A stretch of 64,000 bases of DNA from Peloplasma aerotolerans (GCF_030012175.1 NZ_JASCXW010000002.1:1-64000); one strand, 5' to 3'. Positions 41,055 to 50,101 are shown, numbered from the stretch's first letter. The notes: generated from the letters alone by a model not told the origin. Made by a program: numbers and translations.

Positions 41055-42302
41055 ATGGATCAAGCATTATTAGTTGGTTTAAGTTATAAAGAAACCACAG
41101 AACAAACATTAAATTCATTAAACGAGCTAGAGCATTTGGCTTTAGCATTAGACATTCAGACAAAAGATAAAGTTATTCAAAATGCAAAGACAATATCATC
41201 GAGATTTTATATTGGTAGTGGTAAAGTACAAGAAATCAAAAAAATGATTGAAGTCCTGGATATTGATATCGTTATTTTTGACGATACACTGTCTCCTGCA
41301 CAATTGAAAAACTTAGAAAAAGAGTTAGAAATACAAATCATTGATCGAAGTTTTTTAATACTTTCAATATTTGCCGAAAGAGCTCAAAGTAAAGAAGCTG
41401 TATTAGAAGTATCACTAGCACAAAAAATGTATATGTTACCTAGACTTGTAGGATTAAACAATTCACTTTCAAGACAAGGTGGAGGTAGTTATAACGCAAA
41501 GGGTCCTGGTGAAACAAAACTTGAATTAGATCGTAGAAAATTATTAAACGATATATCTTTAATTAAGGCTGAACTAGCAAAAATCAAAGCTGAAAAACAG
41601 ATTTCTAGAAAGCAACGTATAAAAAATAGAATACCTGTGGTTGCCTTAGTAGGATATACGAATGCAGGTAAATCATCTATTATGAATAGCTTAAGTGATT
41701 ACTTACATCATGACTCAGAACATGTATTAGAAAAAAACATGTTGTTTGCTACATTAGACACAAAAGCGAAAAGACTTCAAAAAGATAACAATCAACCATT
41801 TATATTAGTTGATACAGTTGGTTTTGTTTCAAAACTTCCACATGAGTTGATTCGGTCATTCGAATCAACATTGAGCGATGTTGTTAGTGCAGATCTACTA
41901 CTTCATATCGTAGATGGTGCCTATTTCAATCAGTTACAAATCGATACTACAAAACAAGTATTAACCGAGATTGGTGCTGACCATATTGAAAGATTATTAG
42001 TTTTAACAAAAAAAGAAATTGCATTGAGCACTCCGCAAATACAAGAAGATTACATTTTTGTGTCCAATCGAACAAAAGAGAATATTGATGCTTTGGTCGA
42101 TGCAATTTATGGTCATATTTACAAATCAAATCGTATTCAATACTTAAGAATTCCTTTTGATAAAGGACAAATTTATTCCCAAATAAAAGAAAATAATACT
42201 GTTTTAGAAACAAAGTATGAAGAAGACGGTACATATGTTAAGGCTATTTTAACGCCTGAGCAAACGGATTTATTGAAGCAATATATTATTAGTAAAGATT
42301 AA
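41055..42302 (+). CDS. hflX: GTPase HflX
   Basis: HflX is a ribosome-associated GTPase that splits stalled 70S ribosomes under heat or antibiotic stress. The protein (415 residues) has the N-terminal HflX domain with FYIGSGKVQEI, the linker PRLVGLNNSLSRQGGGSYNAK and GPGETKLELDRR, then the G domain with GYTNAGKSSIMN and DTVGFVSKLPHELI. I start at the ATG after GAGGT; the ATG of the longer frame at 40986 lies inside the terminator hairpin, so it is unlikely. Expression appears governed by the attenuator upstream. It is the only gene of its unit. Confidence 0.93.
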   Translation: MDQALLVGLSYKETTEQTLNSLNELEHLALALDIQTKDKVIQNAKTISSRFYIGSGKVQEIKKMIEVLDIDIVIFDDTLSPAQLKNLEKELEIQIIDRSFLILSIFAERAQSKEAVLEVSLAQKMYMLPRLVGLNNSLSRQGGGSYNAKGPGETKLELDRRKLLNDISLIKAELAKIKAEKQISRKQRIKNRIPVVALVGYTNAGKSSIMNSLSDYLHHDSEHVLEKNMLFATLDTKAKRLQKDNNQPFILVDTVGFVSKLPHELIRSFESTLSDVVSADLLLHIVDGAYFNQLQIDTTKQVLTEIGADHIERLLVLTKKEIALSTPQIQEDYIFVSNRTKENIDALVDAIYGHIYKSNRIQYLRIPFDKGQIYSQIKENNTVLETKYEEDGTYVKAILTPEQTDLLKQYIISKD

Positions 42303-42317
42303 ATTTAATATGTGCTA

Positions 42318-42352
42318 AAAGAGGTTATTAACTATGAATAGCCTCTTTTTTT
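42318..42352. terminator. Bidirectional terminator between hflX and pnuC
   Basis: AAAGAGGTTATT pairs with AATAGCCTCTTT (one G-U) around a seven-base loop. Seven T follow on the plus strand and a shorter T run on the minus strand, serving both convergent genes. Confidence 0.85.
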
Positions 42353-42356
42353 ATGT

Positions 42357-43043
42357 TTATATATGTGTTTGTGCTATTGAAAGTCTCTTCCAATTGATAA
42401 ATGCGTACGCATCGTGAACTAAAAATATAACAAAACAAAGAAATATTGGGACATATGATATATCAGTCAATGATGTTATTCCCCATAAAACAATGAGTAC
42501 AAGATCGTTTGCTATATAAAAAAGTGCATAAAATCTTGATCTAAAAATCATAAACATGGATGCTAAAAAACTTGTTACTATTGAAAGCGTACTTATAAAA
42601 ATATATGGTGTTTGAAAATAGTTAAGTATGAAATAGAAAAGAGTTGTTACCAAAGGTGTAATGACAATTAGAAAAATAATGTGTTTTCTTTGAATGTGCC
42701 CCACTGATACAGTTGCTTTGTCAACATGATAGGGATGCTTCATCCATGATATGAATGCAACCAGTGCACTCGGCAAAGTCATGAGTGCATAAGTTATTGT
42801 TTCACTGTAATATCTTAGCTGCAAAGAAACCAGAGAATAGCTTAAACTAAAAATCACTACTAAAATTTGACCAAGTGGTTCTCCTTTAGCCAAATATAAA
42901 AGTGCGGTCACACCAATGATAGTTATACCTAAATAAAGAAGATTCGATCCACTTATTATAAAAGATAAAACTAATACTATTACTGAAATTACCCACAAAA
43001 TAACTTCTGACTTTTTAAATGATACCCTATACAATTTCTTCAT
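42357..43043 (-). CDS. pnuC: PnuC-family nicotinamide riboside/vitamin transporter
   Basis: PnuC carriers move nicotinamide riboside (or related vitamins such as thiamine or riboflavin) across the membrane by facilitated diffusion. The 228-residue protein has about seven transmembrane helices and the family stretch GEPLGQILVVIFSLSYSLVSLQLRYY, split here by about residue 60, then FISWMKHP. The ligand cannot be told from sequence. The ribosome site (GGGGAAATAG) is modest. A strong structured element lies directly upstream and may control it. Confidence 0.88.
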   Translation of the reverse strand: MKKLYRVSFKKSEVILWVISVIVLVLSFIISGSNLLYLGITIIGVTALLYLAKGEPLGQILVVIFSLSYSLVSLQLRYYSETITYALMTLPSALVAFISWMKHPYHVDKATVSVGHIQRKHIIFLIVITPLVTTLFYFILNYFQTPYIFISTLSIVTSFLASMFMIFRSRFYALFYIANDLVLIVLWGITSLTDISYVPIFLCFVIFLVHDAYAFINWKRLSIAQTHI

Positions 43044-43063
43044 CTTCTATTTCCCCATAAAAA

Positions 43064-43153
43064 ATAAGCATCACTTCTATACATCTTCTAAGACCTAACG
43101 ATGTATAGACTTAATGCTTATCGCACGAACTACCCGGTGGCAGTTCTTTTTTT
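43064..43153. promoter_or_regulatory. Two strong hairpins before pnuC: leader attenuator or small RNA
   Basis: Hairpin 1 has an 8-bp outer stem (ATAAGCAT/ATGCTTAT), a 4x4 internal loop, a perfect 10-bp inner stem (TCTATACATC/GATGTATAGA) and a 14-base loop. Hairpin 2 (GAACTACC/GGCAGTTC) follows after five bases. Read on the minus strand, hairpin 1 ends in six T just before pnuC. Read on the plus strand, hairpin 2 ends in seven T, and CTGACT-17-TACAAT at 43007-43035 could drive a ~110-nt RNA. Hairpin 2 is better paired on the minus strand (G-U instead of A-C). It does not match a riboswitch class I know. Confidence 0.55.
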
Positions 43154-43173
43154 CTTCAATTTTATTTTTTTAC

Positions 43174-43710
43174 TTATTCAACTTGTTTTGGTTGCTTTTT
43201 AAGATTCAGTAAGCCTAATGCAAGTAGGAATAAACCTGGTGCTAAAAATATAAACAATAATACATGAATAAGCATTTCATTTGTTATCAGATTGGATGCG
43301 AATATGAACACTCCAATAGACACAAATAGTAGTGATAAGAAAAATAACCACATTTTTTGTTTCTCAGCACTGAAATAACCACCTATCAAACCAACAACCC
43401 CGTGAACATAAATAACAAGACCTATCCATAATGAAGGACTACCTCCTGTATTGGTTATAAACATAATACTTACTAATAAACCGATTATTAATTCAAGGAT
43501 TAATAAACTTAGAATTAATTTTGATTTAGGTTTCTTGAGTCCTGGATAAATGAGTAAAACAACAATAGCTAAGATCATTAAACCAATTGCGACATTTTTG
43601 ATGTTTTCACCAATATCTGGTTGAATAAAAACAAAAACAATACCTAAAACGATGAGTATAACTCCAATGACAATATTTACGATTGGAAATTTTTTCATTT
43701 GATCTAACAT
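43174..43710 (-). CDS. HdeD/DUF308-like membrane protein
   Basis: The 178-residue protein has about six hydrophobic helices arranged as pairs, short loops and a basic C-terminus. The helix pattern (NIVIGVILIVLGIVFVF, then VAIGLMILAIVVLLIYPG) resembles the HdeD/DUF308 group, whose function outside acid stress is unclear. This is a topology-based guess. The start follows AGGAGGG. It is transcribed toward pnuC. Confidence 0.65.
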   Translation of the reverse strand: MLDQMKKFPIVNIVIGVILIVLGIVFVFIQPDIGENIKNVAIGLMILAIVVLLIYPGLKKPKSKLILSLLILELIIGLLVSIMFITNTGGSPSLWIGLVIYVHGVVGLIGGYFSAEKQKMWLFFLSLLFVSIGVFIFASNLITNEMLIHVLLFIFLAPGLFLLALGLLNLKKQPKQVE

Positions 43711-43786
43711 GAATCATCCCTCCTTATATACTTATTATAACACTTACTAAATTTCTTTATTTAAAATGTTTCTTAATGATATTCAT

Positions 43787-44317
43787 TCACATCATTTCAC
43801 TTAAATAATTGTTTTCTTTTAAATCAATTAAAACCTTGAGTTCTCTTTCAATCCAAGTTGCTTGGTCCTGAAAATGACTTAAAGCTTGTTTATTATTTTC
43901 AATGGCTTCTTCTAATGTAACGAAACATAAATGATATCCATATTCAACTTCATAGTCATCTAATTTTGTTTTGCTGATATCTGATGAGACATTGCAAGTG
44001 TAGTATTTCGATTCCATATGAAATACTTCTTTATCATTAAAAGTAGACTTTCGTTTTTCTATGTACATTCCATAAGGTTTTACTGATTCTTTGATAATAT
44101 TTAATCCTGTTTCCTCAGTGGTTTCTCTAATCAGAGCATCAATTTCAGACTCTCCATCTTCAATACCTCCACCTGGAAATTTATATTCCCCATACTTAAT
44201 ACTTTTAACTAATGCTATAAGATTATCTTTAAATATAATGGATCTAACTGCTCTACGAAAATATGTGGTCTCATTCATTTCATAATTTTTTTTATCAAAT
44301 TGCTCAATAATTCTCAT
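43787..44317 (-). CDS. Nudix hydrolase
   Basis: A Nudix enzyme of about 176 residues, cleaving a nucleoside diphosphate linked to another group. The Nudix box is complete: GGGIEDGESEIDALIRETTEE with TGL directly after, matching Gx5Ex7REUxEExGU. A C-terminal helical extension of about 60 residues follows the core. The substrate is not evident. The ATG after AAGGATG is preferred over an upstream in-frame start. Confidence 0.9.
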   Translation of the reverse strand: MRIIEQFDKKNYEMNETTYFRRAVRSIIFKDNLIALVKSIKYGEYKFPGGGIEDGESEIDALIRETTEETGLNIIKESVKPYGMYIEKRKSTFNDKEVFHMESKYYTCNVSSDISKTKLDDYEVEYGYHLCFVTLEEAIENNKQALSHFQDQATWIERELKVLIDLKENNYLSEMM

Positions 44318-44370
44318 ACATACCATCCTTGTTTGATTAAAAGAAACAAAAGAGTTGAGGTAACTTTCGT

Positions 44371-45198
44371 TTATTTTATGACTTGTTTTCTATAGTTATA
44401 AATGACGCCACCAACAGAACTTTTGTGCTTGAAAACTTCAAATCCTCTATTAAGTAATTCCTGATCTGGTTTGGTTCTAACAATATCATCATCACCATTA
44501 CAAATAACGATATAACCACTATTTTTGATGACTCTGGTCATTTCTTGAATTTCTTGCTCATAGTTATCACCAACAACATGACCGCTAATGACTGCGTCAA
44601 ATGTATTACCTTCATAAGGTATCGATTCAACAAACCCATCTAAGACTTTCACATTGGTGATATGATGATCCTTAATATAATCTCTCATATATTCTCTAAG
44701 CATATCTACAGGTTCGCTTGCATATACTCTTTTTGCATGCTTAGCAGCTGCAAACGTTAAGCGACCTGTACCTGCACCTAAATCTAGAACAACCATATCT
44801 TTTAAATTAATAAGTTCATTTAAGTATTTTTCATCCCAAGCATAGATATAATTACAATTAAGTTGCATCATATGAGGTTCAGTATAAATGATGTCTGTTT
44901 CCATGGCTTCCATGAGTTCTATTTCTTTTTTTCTTAATTCTTCTTTACTTAAGTTAGTATAAGCTCCTTCTAAAAGTCTTGCTATACCTTTTTTAGTTTC
45001 AGGTGCCCTTTTGGTAATATACCAACATAGTTTTGGGTTATCTTTAAGCAGAGCACCTAAAACACGCGATAAATCTTTTAACTCAGAAACTTCAATTGTT
45101 TCATACTTCTTAAAAATCATTTTTAATAACCAACGATCCATTAAGAAAAAGTGATCTATTGAAAAATCTTTGCCATCAATCCAATCGTATCTTGACAT
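44371..45198 (-). CDS. Class I SAM-dependent methyltransferase
   Basis: The 275-residue protein has a helical N-terminus of about 125 residues and then a Rossmann methyltransferase domain. Motif I is VVLDLGAGTGRLTFAAAKH near residues 135-153, and motif II-III covers VYASEPVDML and NTFDAVISGHVVGD. The target cannot be inferred. It is 31 bp after dusB on the same strand, so the two are likely co-transcribed. Confidence 0.85.
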   Translation of the reverse strand: MSRYDWIDGKDFSIDHFFLMDRWLLKMIFKKYETIEVSELKDLSRVLGALLKDNPKLCWYITKRAPETKKGIARLLEGAYTNLSKEELRKKEIELMEAMETDIIYTEPHMMQLNCNYIYAWDEKYLNELINLKDMVVLDLGAGTGRLTFAAAKHAKRVYASEPVDMLREYMRDYIKDHHITNVKVLDGFVESIPYEGNTFDAVISGHVVGDNYEQEIQEMTRVIKNSGYIVICNGDDDIVRTKPDQELLNRGFEVFKHKSSVGGVIYNYRKQVIK

Positions 45199-45229
45199 TT
45201 TTTTCTCCCAACTATTCTTTATTTTTCAA

Positions 45230-46198
45230 TCACTCAAAAAATGCGTTTAAATGTTCAACGACTTCATTTCTTGTCTTCGATTGAGATAATTTTTTCCTAA
45301 GCGAACTAGAGTTCTCCATTCCTTTTAAATACCATGGTCCATGACTTCTCATTTCAAGTACAGCTGTTTTTTCACCTTTTAAGTCAACCAATGAGTCAAG
45401 GTGTTCTATAATCATTTTCTTAATTTCTTGATTGGATGGTCTTTCTAGTATCGTTCCATCTTTAAGATATGCATCAATCTCTCTAAATATCCAAGGATTG
45501 CCTAAAGCTGCCCTACCAATCATGACTGCATCACAACCTGTATACTCTAGCATTCGTTTAGCACTTGGTCCATCTATAACATCCCCATTACCAATAACAG
45601 GTATATTAACATTTTCTTTAACAGCTTTGATAACTTCTAAATCTGCATATCCACCATAACCTTGAGATCTTGTTCTTGCATGAACAGTGATTGCGGATGC
45701 TCCAGCTGCTTCAATCCTTTTAGCAACTTCAACAGCGTTGACATTTTGATGATCCCAACCACTTCTTATTTTAACCGTAACTGGTTTGCTAACCTTTTTA
45801 ACAATTTCCTTAACAATTTCATATATTTGATCAGGGTTCTTCATTAGAGAAGCTCCAGCTTGTGCCTTGATGGCAACCTTAGGTACTGGACATCCCATAT
45901 TAATATCAATAATATCTGCATTACTGTTTTGATCAATATATAAAGCAGCCTCGACCATTGTATTTAAATCTGATCCAAATATTTGTTGAGCCATTGGTTT
46001 TTCTACATCTGTCATATATAATAATTTAATTGTTTTTTCGTTATTATATAGTAACCCTTTATCAGAAACCATTTCAGCAAAAACTAATCCCGCTCCATAT
46101 GTTCTAGACAATATACGAAAAGGACTGTTTGATACACCAGCCATTGGTGCTAAAATGATTTTATTTTCAATTTCTAAATTTCCTATTTTAAAAGACAT
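45230..46198 (-). CDS. dusB: tRNA-dihydrouridine synthase
   Basis: Dus enzymes reduce uridine to dihydrouridine in tRNA D loops using FMN and NADPH. The 322-residue protein starts with ILAPMAGVSNSPFRIL, has DINMGCPVPKV near residue 97-107, the KIRSGWD segment, TVHARTRSQGYGG, NGDVIDG and DAVMIGRAALGNPWIF near 225-240. This is the DusB/Dus1 Bacillota type. The upstream gap is a compact divergent promoter shared with hslO; in Bacillus dus and hslO are also close neighbours. Confidence 0.93.
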   Translation of the reverse strand: MSFKIGNLEIENKIILAPMAGVSNSPFRILSRTYGAGLVFAEMVSDKGLLYNNEKTIKLLYMTDVEKPMAQQIFGSDLNTMVEAALYIDQNSNADIIDINMGCPVPKVAIKAQAGASLMKNPDQIYEIVKEIVKKVSKPVTVKIRSGWDHQNVNAVEVAKRIEAAGASAITVHARTRSQGYGGYADLEVIKAVKENVNIPVIGNGDVIDGPSAKRMLEYTGCDAVMIGRAALGNPWIFREIDAYLKDGTILERPSNQEIKKMIIEHLDSLVDLKGEKTAVLEMRSHGPWYLKGMENSSSLRKKLSQSKTRNEVVEHLNAFFE

Positions 46199-46213
46199 GA
46201 AATCACCCGATTT

Positions 46214-46242
46214 ATTGTATCATAGGTTTACATAACTTTCAA
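46214..46242 (-). promoter_or_regulatory. Promoter of dusB (TTGAAA-17-TACAAT)
   Basis: On the minus strand TTGAAA and TACAAT are 17 bp apart, with a TG one base before the -10. It overlaps the hslO promoter on the other strand. Confidence 0.7.
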
Positions 46243-46254
46243 TTATGCTACAAT
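46227..46254 (+). promoter_or_regulatory. Promoter of hslO (TTTACA-16-TACAAT, extended -10)
   Basis: TTTACA and TACAAT are 16 bp apart with TGC before the -10, about 22 bp before the hslO start. The two divergent promoters interleave, so RNA polymerase probably cannot use both at once. Confidence 0.7.
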
Positions 46255-46276
46255 AGATAAGTAAGGAGATGACCTC

Positions 46277-47179
46277 ATGAAAGACTATGCTTTAATCGCT
46301 TATGCTTATGATAAAACAGTAAGAATATATGTTGCTACATCAACAAATCTTGTTGAAGAATCGAGAAGAATCCATAAGACTTGGCCAACCTCAACTGCTG
46401 CGTTAGGTCGTTTTTTAACAGTATCTGCAATGATGGGATTAATGTATAAAAAAGAAGAACGTATAACGCTTAGGATTAAAGGAGATGGGCCAATAGGTTC
46501 AATGCTTGTTGAGGCAAACAGCCTAGGTGAAGTTAGAGGAGAAATTGGTAATCCTAACGTTTATTTAAAATATGAAAATGGTCCGAAAAAAGGCAAACTC
46601 AACGTAGGTGCTGCAATCGGTGAGGGTTTCTTGCATGTCACAAAAGATTTAAAGATGAAAGATTTCTTTACGTCTTCATCAAGATTGCAGACAGGTGAAA
46701 TTGGAGATGACTTTACATATTACTTTGTGGTTAGTGAGCAAATACCTTCTTCTGTTGGTGTTGGGGTTTTAATAGATATCGATCAAAGTGTTTTAGCAAG
46801 TGGTGGATATATCCTTCAGCTAATGCCAAACGTATCTGAAGAGACCATAAGCAAATTAGAAGAAATCATTTCTACAATACCTTCAATGACTCGCTTAATT
46901 CAACAAGGTAATACTCCAGAAGAAATATTAAAAATATTATCCAATCATACGGAACAAATATTAGAGAAAAAGGAAATTTTTTATGTTTGTCATTGTTCCA
47001 AAGAAGGCTTTAAAAAGTCATTATCCACTTTAGATGATCAAGAACTCAAAGACATGATTCATGAAGATGAACAAGCTGAAATCGAATGTCATTTCTGCAA
47101 GAAAAAATATGTGTTTAGCAAAGAAGAACTTCAAGAGATCCGCAAGACCAAATCTAAATCAAAATCAAAGTCCAAATAA
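46277..47179 (+). CDS. hslO: Redox-regulated chaperone Hsp33
   Basis: Hsp33 is a holdase chaperone switched on by oxidation of its zinc-bound cysteines. The 300-residue protein has the N-terminal core with TLRIKGDGPIGSMLVEA and the C-terminal switch, CHCSKEGF near residue 238 and CHFCKKKY near 273, giving the CxC and CxxC pairs. It ends in an unusual run of alternating Lys and Ser. The ATG follows AAGGAGATGA. It is a single gene ended by a bidirectional terminator. Confidence 0.95.
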   Translation: MKDYALIAYAYDKTVRIYVATSTNLVEESRRIHKTWPTSTAALGRFLTVSAMMGLMYKKEERITLRIKGDGPIGSMLVEANSLGEVRGEIGNPNVYLKYENGPKKGKLNVGAAIGEGFLHVTKDLKMKDFFTSSSRLQTGEIGDDFTYYFVVSEQIPSSVGVGVLIDIDQSVLASGGYILQLMPNVSEETISKLEEIISTIPSMTRLIQQGNTPEEILKILSNHTEQILEKKEIFYVCHCSKEGFKKSLSTLDDQELKDMIHEDEQAEIECHFCKKKYVFSKEELQEIRKTKSKSKSKSK

Positions 47180-47180
47180 A

Positions 47181-47215
47181 AGAGAACTCACATATGGTGA
47201 ATTCTCTATTTTTTT
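47181..47215. terminator. Bidirectional terminator between hslO and the beta-glucosidase gene
   Basis: AGAGAACTCAC and GGTGAATTCTCT form a stem with one mismatch or bulge. A T run follows on the plus strand (ATTTTTTTATTT) and TTTTATTT on the minus strand. Confidence 0.8.
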
Positions 47216-49547
47216 ATTTCTTCTTCTTTGAGTTCTTACGCATTTTGCTAAGACCTCTAAAAATCTTAAGGTTTAAAACATCTACTAATCCTTCTGCCCA
47301 GTATAAGTTATATTTTCCGGCACTAAATAATGCAAGCATTTGAATTGGTGTTTCCATTAAGGTTTGCTTGATAAATTCTCCCATCCACTCATCTTCCATA
47401 TGTGCGGTTGCCTTAGAACTTTCTTTCATAATCTTTTTAGTAATGCTTCTGCCAACAAATGTTTTCTTCGTATCCTCTAGTGTAGATGATAAGGTATACG
47501 GTCTTCCTTTTTTAATATGTTTGGGTGGTAACTCACCTTGATAGATTTTCGCAAAATCCGTTGTTTCGTATGTATATTTGACATAGCTTAATTCTGGATG
47601 CTTAACTTTTTCTCCATCAAGTTCTACTGAAAATGAGTGAATGATATCTTCAACATTTTTTGAGATGTTAATCAAATATTCACCTTGTTCAATCATAAAC
47701 TTTCTTTTATAAATATCAAAATATTCAAATGCACTTTTTGGTAAAGTCAATGTGACTGTTTTAGTTTCATCTGGATTTAATTCAACTTTCTCAAATTGTT
47801 TCAACTCATATTTAGCACGGTAAACAGTAGTCTCCTTATTTTCAATATAAATTTGAACAACTTCTTTACCCTTAATATCTCCAATGTTTTTAAGATCCAT
47901 AGAAATAACGAATGCATCTTTGTTTTCTTCAATTCCAAAATTTGAGTATTCAAACTTTGTATAGCTTAATCCATGTCCAAATGGGAAATGAACTCTTTGA
48001 TTGTAACTTTGATAATATCGATATCCTACATAAATAGATTCATCGTAGTAAACAGAGTTGTTATCATTTGTTAGCTGTACATTGCATATCTTAATATCAT
48101 CTATAAAAGTTTCAGCTAGCCTTCCAGATGGATTTGCTAATCCGTAAAGCAAATCCATAATAGCAAGACTTGAAGCTTGCCCACCTAAATACGCAAGTAA
48201 AATAGCTTTCATCGGTGGTTTAAAATGAAGATTCATAACCGAACCACCCATTGCTACAATAGCAATGTTTGGATTTATTTCTCTAATTTTCATCAATAAG
48301 GAAACTTGATTTTGTGGAAGGTTCAAAGTTTTTCTATCGAAACCTTCAACTTCATGTGATTCTGGTAATCCTAATAAATAAACTATTTTCTCTGCATTTT
48401 GTGCGATTTTCAAAGCTTCTTCAATCATTTGTTCATCATCTACATCTTTTTTAATTGAATAGCCTTTAGTTATTTGAATGTTCTTAGAATAATTTTTATA
48501 GATATCTGATATTTGATCTAATCGTGTTGGATTAATGTGAGAACTTCCGCCACCCTGATATCTAATGTCATCAACAAATCCACCAATGATAGCAACTTTA
48601 TCTTTTTTATCTAGTGGTAGTATCCCTTCGTTTTTAAGCAAAACCATAGATTCTCTAGCAATAATTCTTGCTTCTTCATGATGTTTGTCAGGGTTATACT
48701 TCTTATCCTCAATCTTATGATAACTCTTAGCGGTTTGAACTAAACGTTCATAGGAACGATCAATTGCTCTTTTTAGAACATCATCACTCTCTACGGCTTT
48801 TAAAACTTGTTCACTTCTATATCCCATACTTGAAGGCATTTCTAAATCTGTGGATGCCTTAACGCTTTCTATTCGATTATGTACTGCACCCCAGTCGCTA
48901 ACAACAATACCTTGGAACTTCCATTCTCTTCTTAAAATATTATTTAAAACTGGACTTTCAGTTGCATAATGTCCATTAATTTTATTATAGCTTGCCATAA
49001 CACTTGCTGGTTTTTCTTTAATAACTCTTTCAAAAGCTTTTAAGTAAATTTCTCTTAATGCTCGATCATCAACAACACTGTTAATGAAAAAGCGATTCTT
49101 TTCTTGGTTGTTGCAAAAGAAGTGTTTTACTGATGTTCCAGTTCCACTAGTTTCCATTGCCTTAACAAAAGCTGCGCCTAATTCTCCTGATAAATAAGGA
49201 TCTTCTGAAAAGTATTCAAAGTTTCTTCCACATAAAGGACTTCTTTTAATATTGATGCCTGGACCCAATACAATATTAACCTTGTTTGCTTGAGCTTCTT
49301 TGGCAATCAATTTAGCCATCTTTGCAATCAAGTCACGATCAAAACTACATGCCGTAAGACTTGCTGTTGGAAACGCCGTAGCAGGTATGCTACCTTTCAA
49401 TCCTAAATTATCAGTCGATTCAACTTGCTTTCTCAAACCGTGAGGACCATCTGCCATCATGATCGAAGGAATTCCTTTTAGAGATTTGGTATGCCAAACA
49501 TCCTGTCCATCAAGTAATGCTACTTTATCTTCTATGGCTAGTTTCAT
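47214..49547 (-). CDS. Glycoside hydrolase family 3 beta-glucosidase
   Basis: A GH3 enzyme releasing terminal beta-linked sugars. The 777-residue protein has the (beta/alpha) domain with GRNFEYFSEDP, KHFFCNNQE near residue 141, and the nucleophile Asp in VVSDWGA near 218. The second domain follows (GGGSSHINP, LLGLPESHEVEGFDR) and then a fibronectin-type-III-like domain (YDESIYVGYRYY, PFGHGLSYTKFEY and DLKNIGDIKGKEVVQIYI). About 100 extra basic residues lie at the C-terminus. There is no signal peptide, so it should act in the cytosol on imported sugars. It is a single gene; the specific sugar is unknown. Confidence 0.92.
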   Translation of the reverse strand: MKLAIEDKVALLDGQDVWHTKSLKGIPSIMMADGPHGLRKQVESTDNLGLKGSIPATAFPTASLTACSFDRDLIAKMAKLIAKEAQANKVNIVLGPGINIKRSPLCGRNFEYFSEDPYLSGELGAAFVKAMETSGTGTSVKHFFCNNQEKNRFFINSVVDDRALREIYLKAFERVIKEKPASVMASYNKINGHYATESPVLNNILRREWKFQGIVVSDWGAVHNRIESVKASTDLEMPSSMGYRSEQVLKAVESDDVLKRAIDRSYERLVQTAKSYHKIEDKKYNPDKHHEEARIIARESMVLLKNEGILPLDKKDKVAIIGGFVDDIRYQGGGSSHINPTRLDQISDIYKNYSKNIQITKGYSIKKDVDDEQMIEEALKIAQNAEKIVYLLGLPESHEVEGFDRKTLNLPQNQVSLLMKIREINPNIAIVAMGGSVMNLHFKPPMKAILLAYLGGQASSLAIMDLLYGLANPSGRLAETFIDDIKICNVQLTNDNNSVYYDESIYVGYRYYQSYNQRVHFPFGHGLSYTKFEYSNFGIEENKDAFVISMDLKNIGDIKGKEVVQIYIENKETTVYRAKYELKQFEKVELNPDETKTVTLTLPKSAFEYFDIYKRKFMIEQGEYLINISKNVEDIIHSFSVELDGEKVKHPELSYVKYTYETTDFAKIYQGELPPKHIKKGRPYTLSSTLEDTKKTFVGRSITKKIMKESSKATAHMEDEWMGEFIKQTLMETPIQMLALFSAGKYNLYWAEGLVDVLNLKIFRGLSKMRKNSKKKK

Positions 49548-50101
49548 AAAATGTCCACCTCTTCTATATTTATAGATTCAATATCTATTATACTCTTTCT
49601 TTAACTAAGTGTCTTGTCATATCTAATAACGACCCACAATGACAAATGAAATTATAAACAAACTAACTTTCAAAATGTCTGATATTTCTTCTAATTTACC
49701 TAGTTAATTTAAATCGTTTTTGTTTTAATCTTTTCTTCTAACTTAAAATGTTTTATATTTTTATTTTTTTATTTTTTTTTACTCAATAATAATTTATATT
49801 TCATAGCAAAATCATATTTTTCATGTATTGAAGTTTATGTTTAATGGCCTTTTTTTGCCATTTAATGGTATTACATTCAAATATTGCTTCTGACGTGTCT
49901 TTTTCTTAATTTGTAGCATTAACTACTTTTCATTTTAGCCATTTTTGGTTTTGAAAACACACAAATTTATACAAATTTTTTGATATCTTTTGAGACAAAT
50001 CTTCTCGTGTTTTTTTTATCATATTCGATACTCAGTTTATTTTATATTCTATCATCCAAGAAAAAAAGCTAACTCATTTTGAATTAGCTCGTCCTATTTA
50101 A
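49548..50101. other. AT-rich intergenic region without a gene
   Basis: This ~550-bp stretch is extremely AT rich with long T runs on the plus strand. It holds a -10 (TATAAT, minus strand, at 49587-49592) likely used by the beta-glucosidase gene, and the maf terminator at the other end. I find no open frame with a ribosome site and no clear repeat or RNA gene. Confidence 0.6.
50060..50090 (-). terminator. Rho-independent terminator of maf
   Basis: On the minus strand AGCTAA and TTAGCT pair around a ten-base loop and are followed by seven T, 12 bp beyond the maf stop. Confidence 0.8.

Noticed and set aside
43044-43153. A T-box, TPP, purine or preQ1 riboswitch before pnuC
   Set aside because: None of the conserved cores (for example the T-box AGGGTGGNACCGCG or the TPP CUGAGA) can be found, so only an unclassified structured element is claimed.
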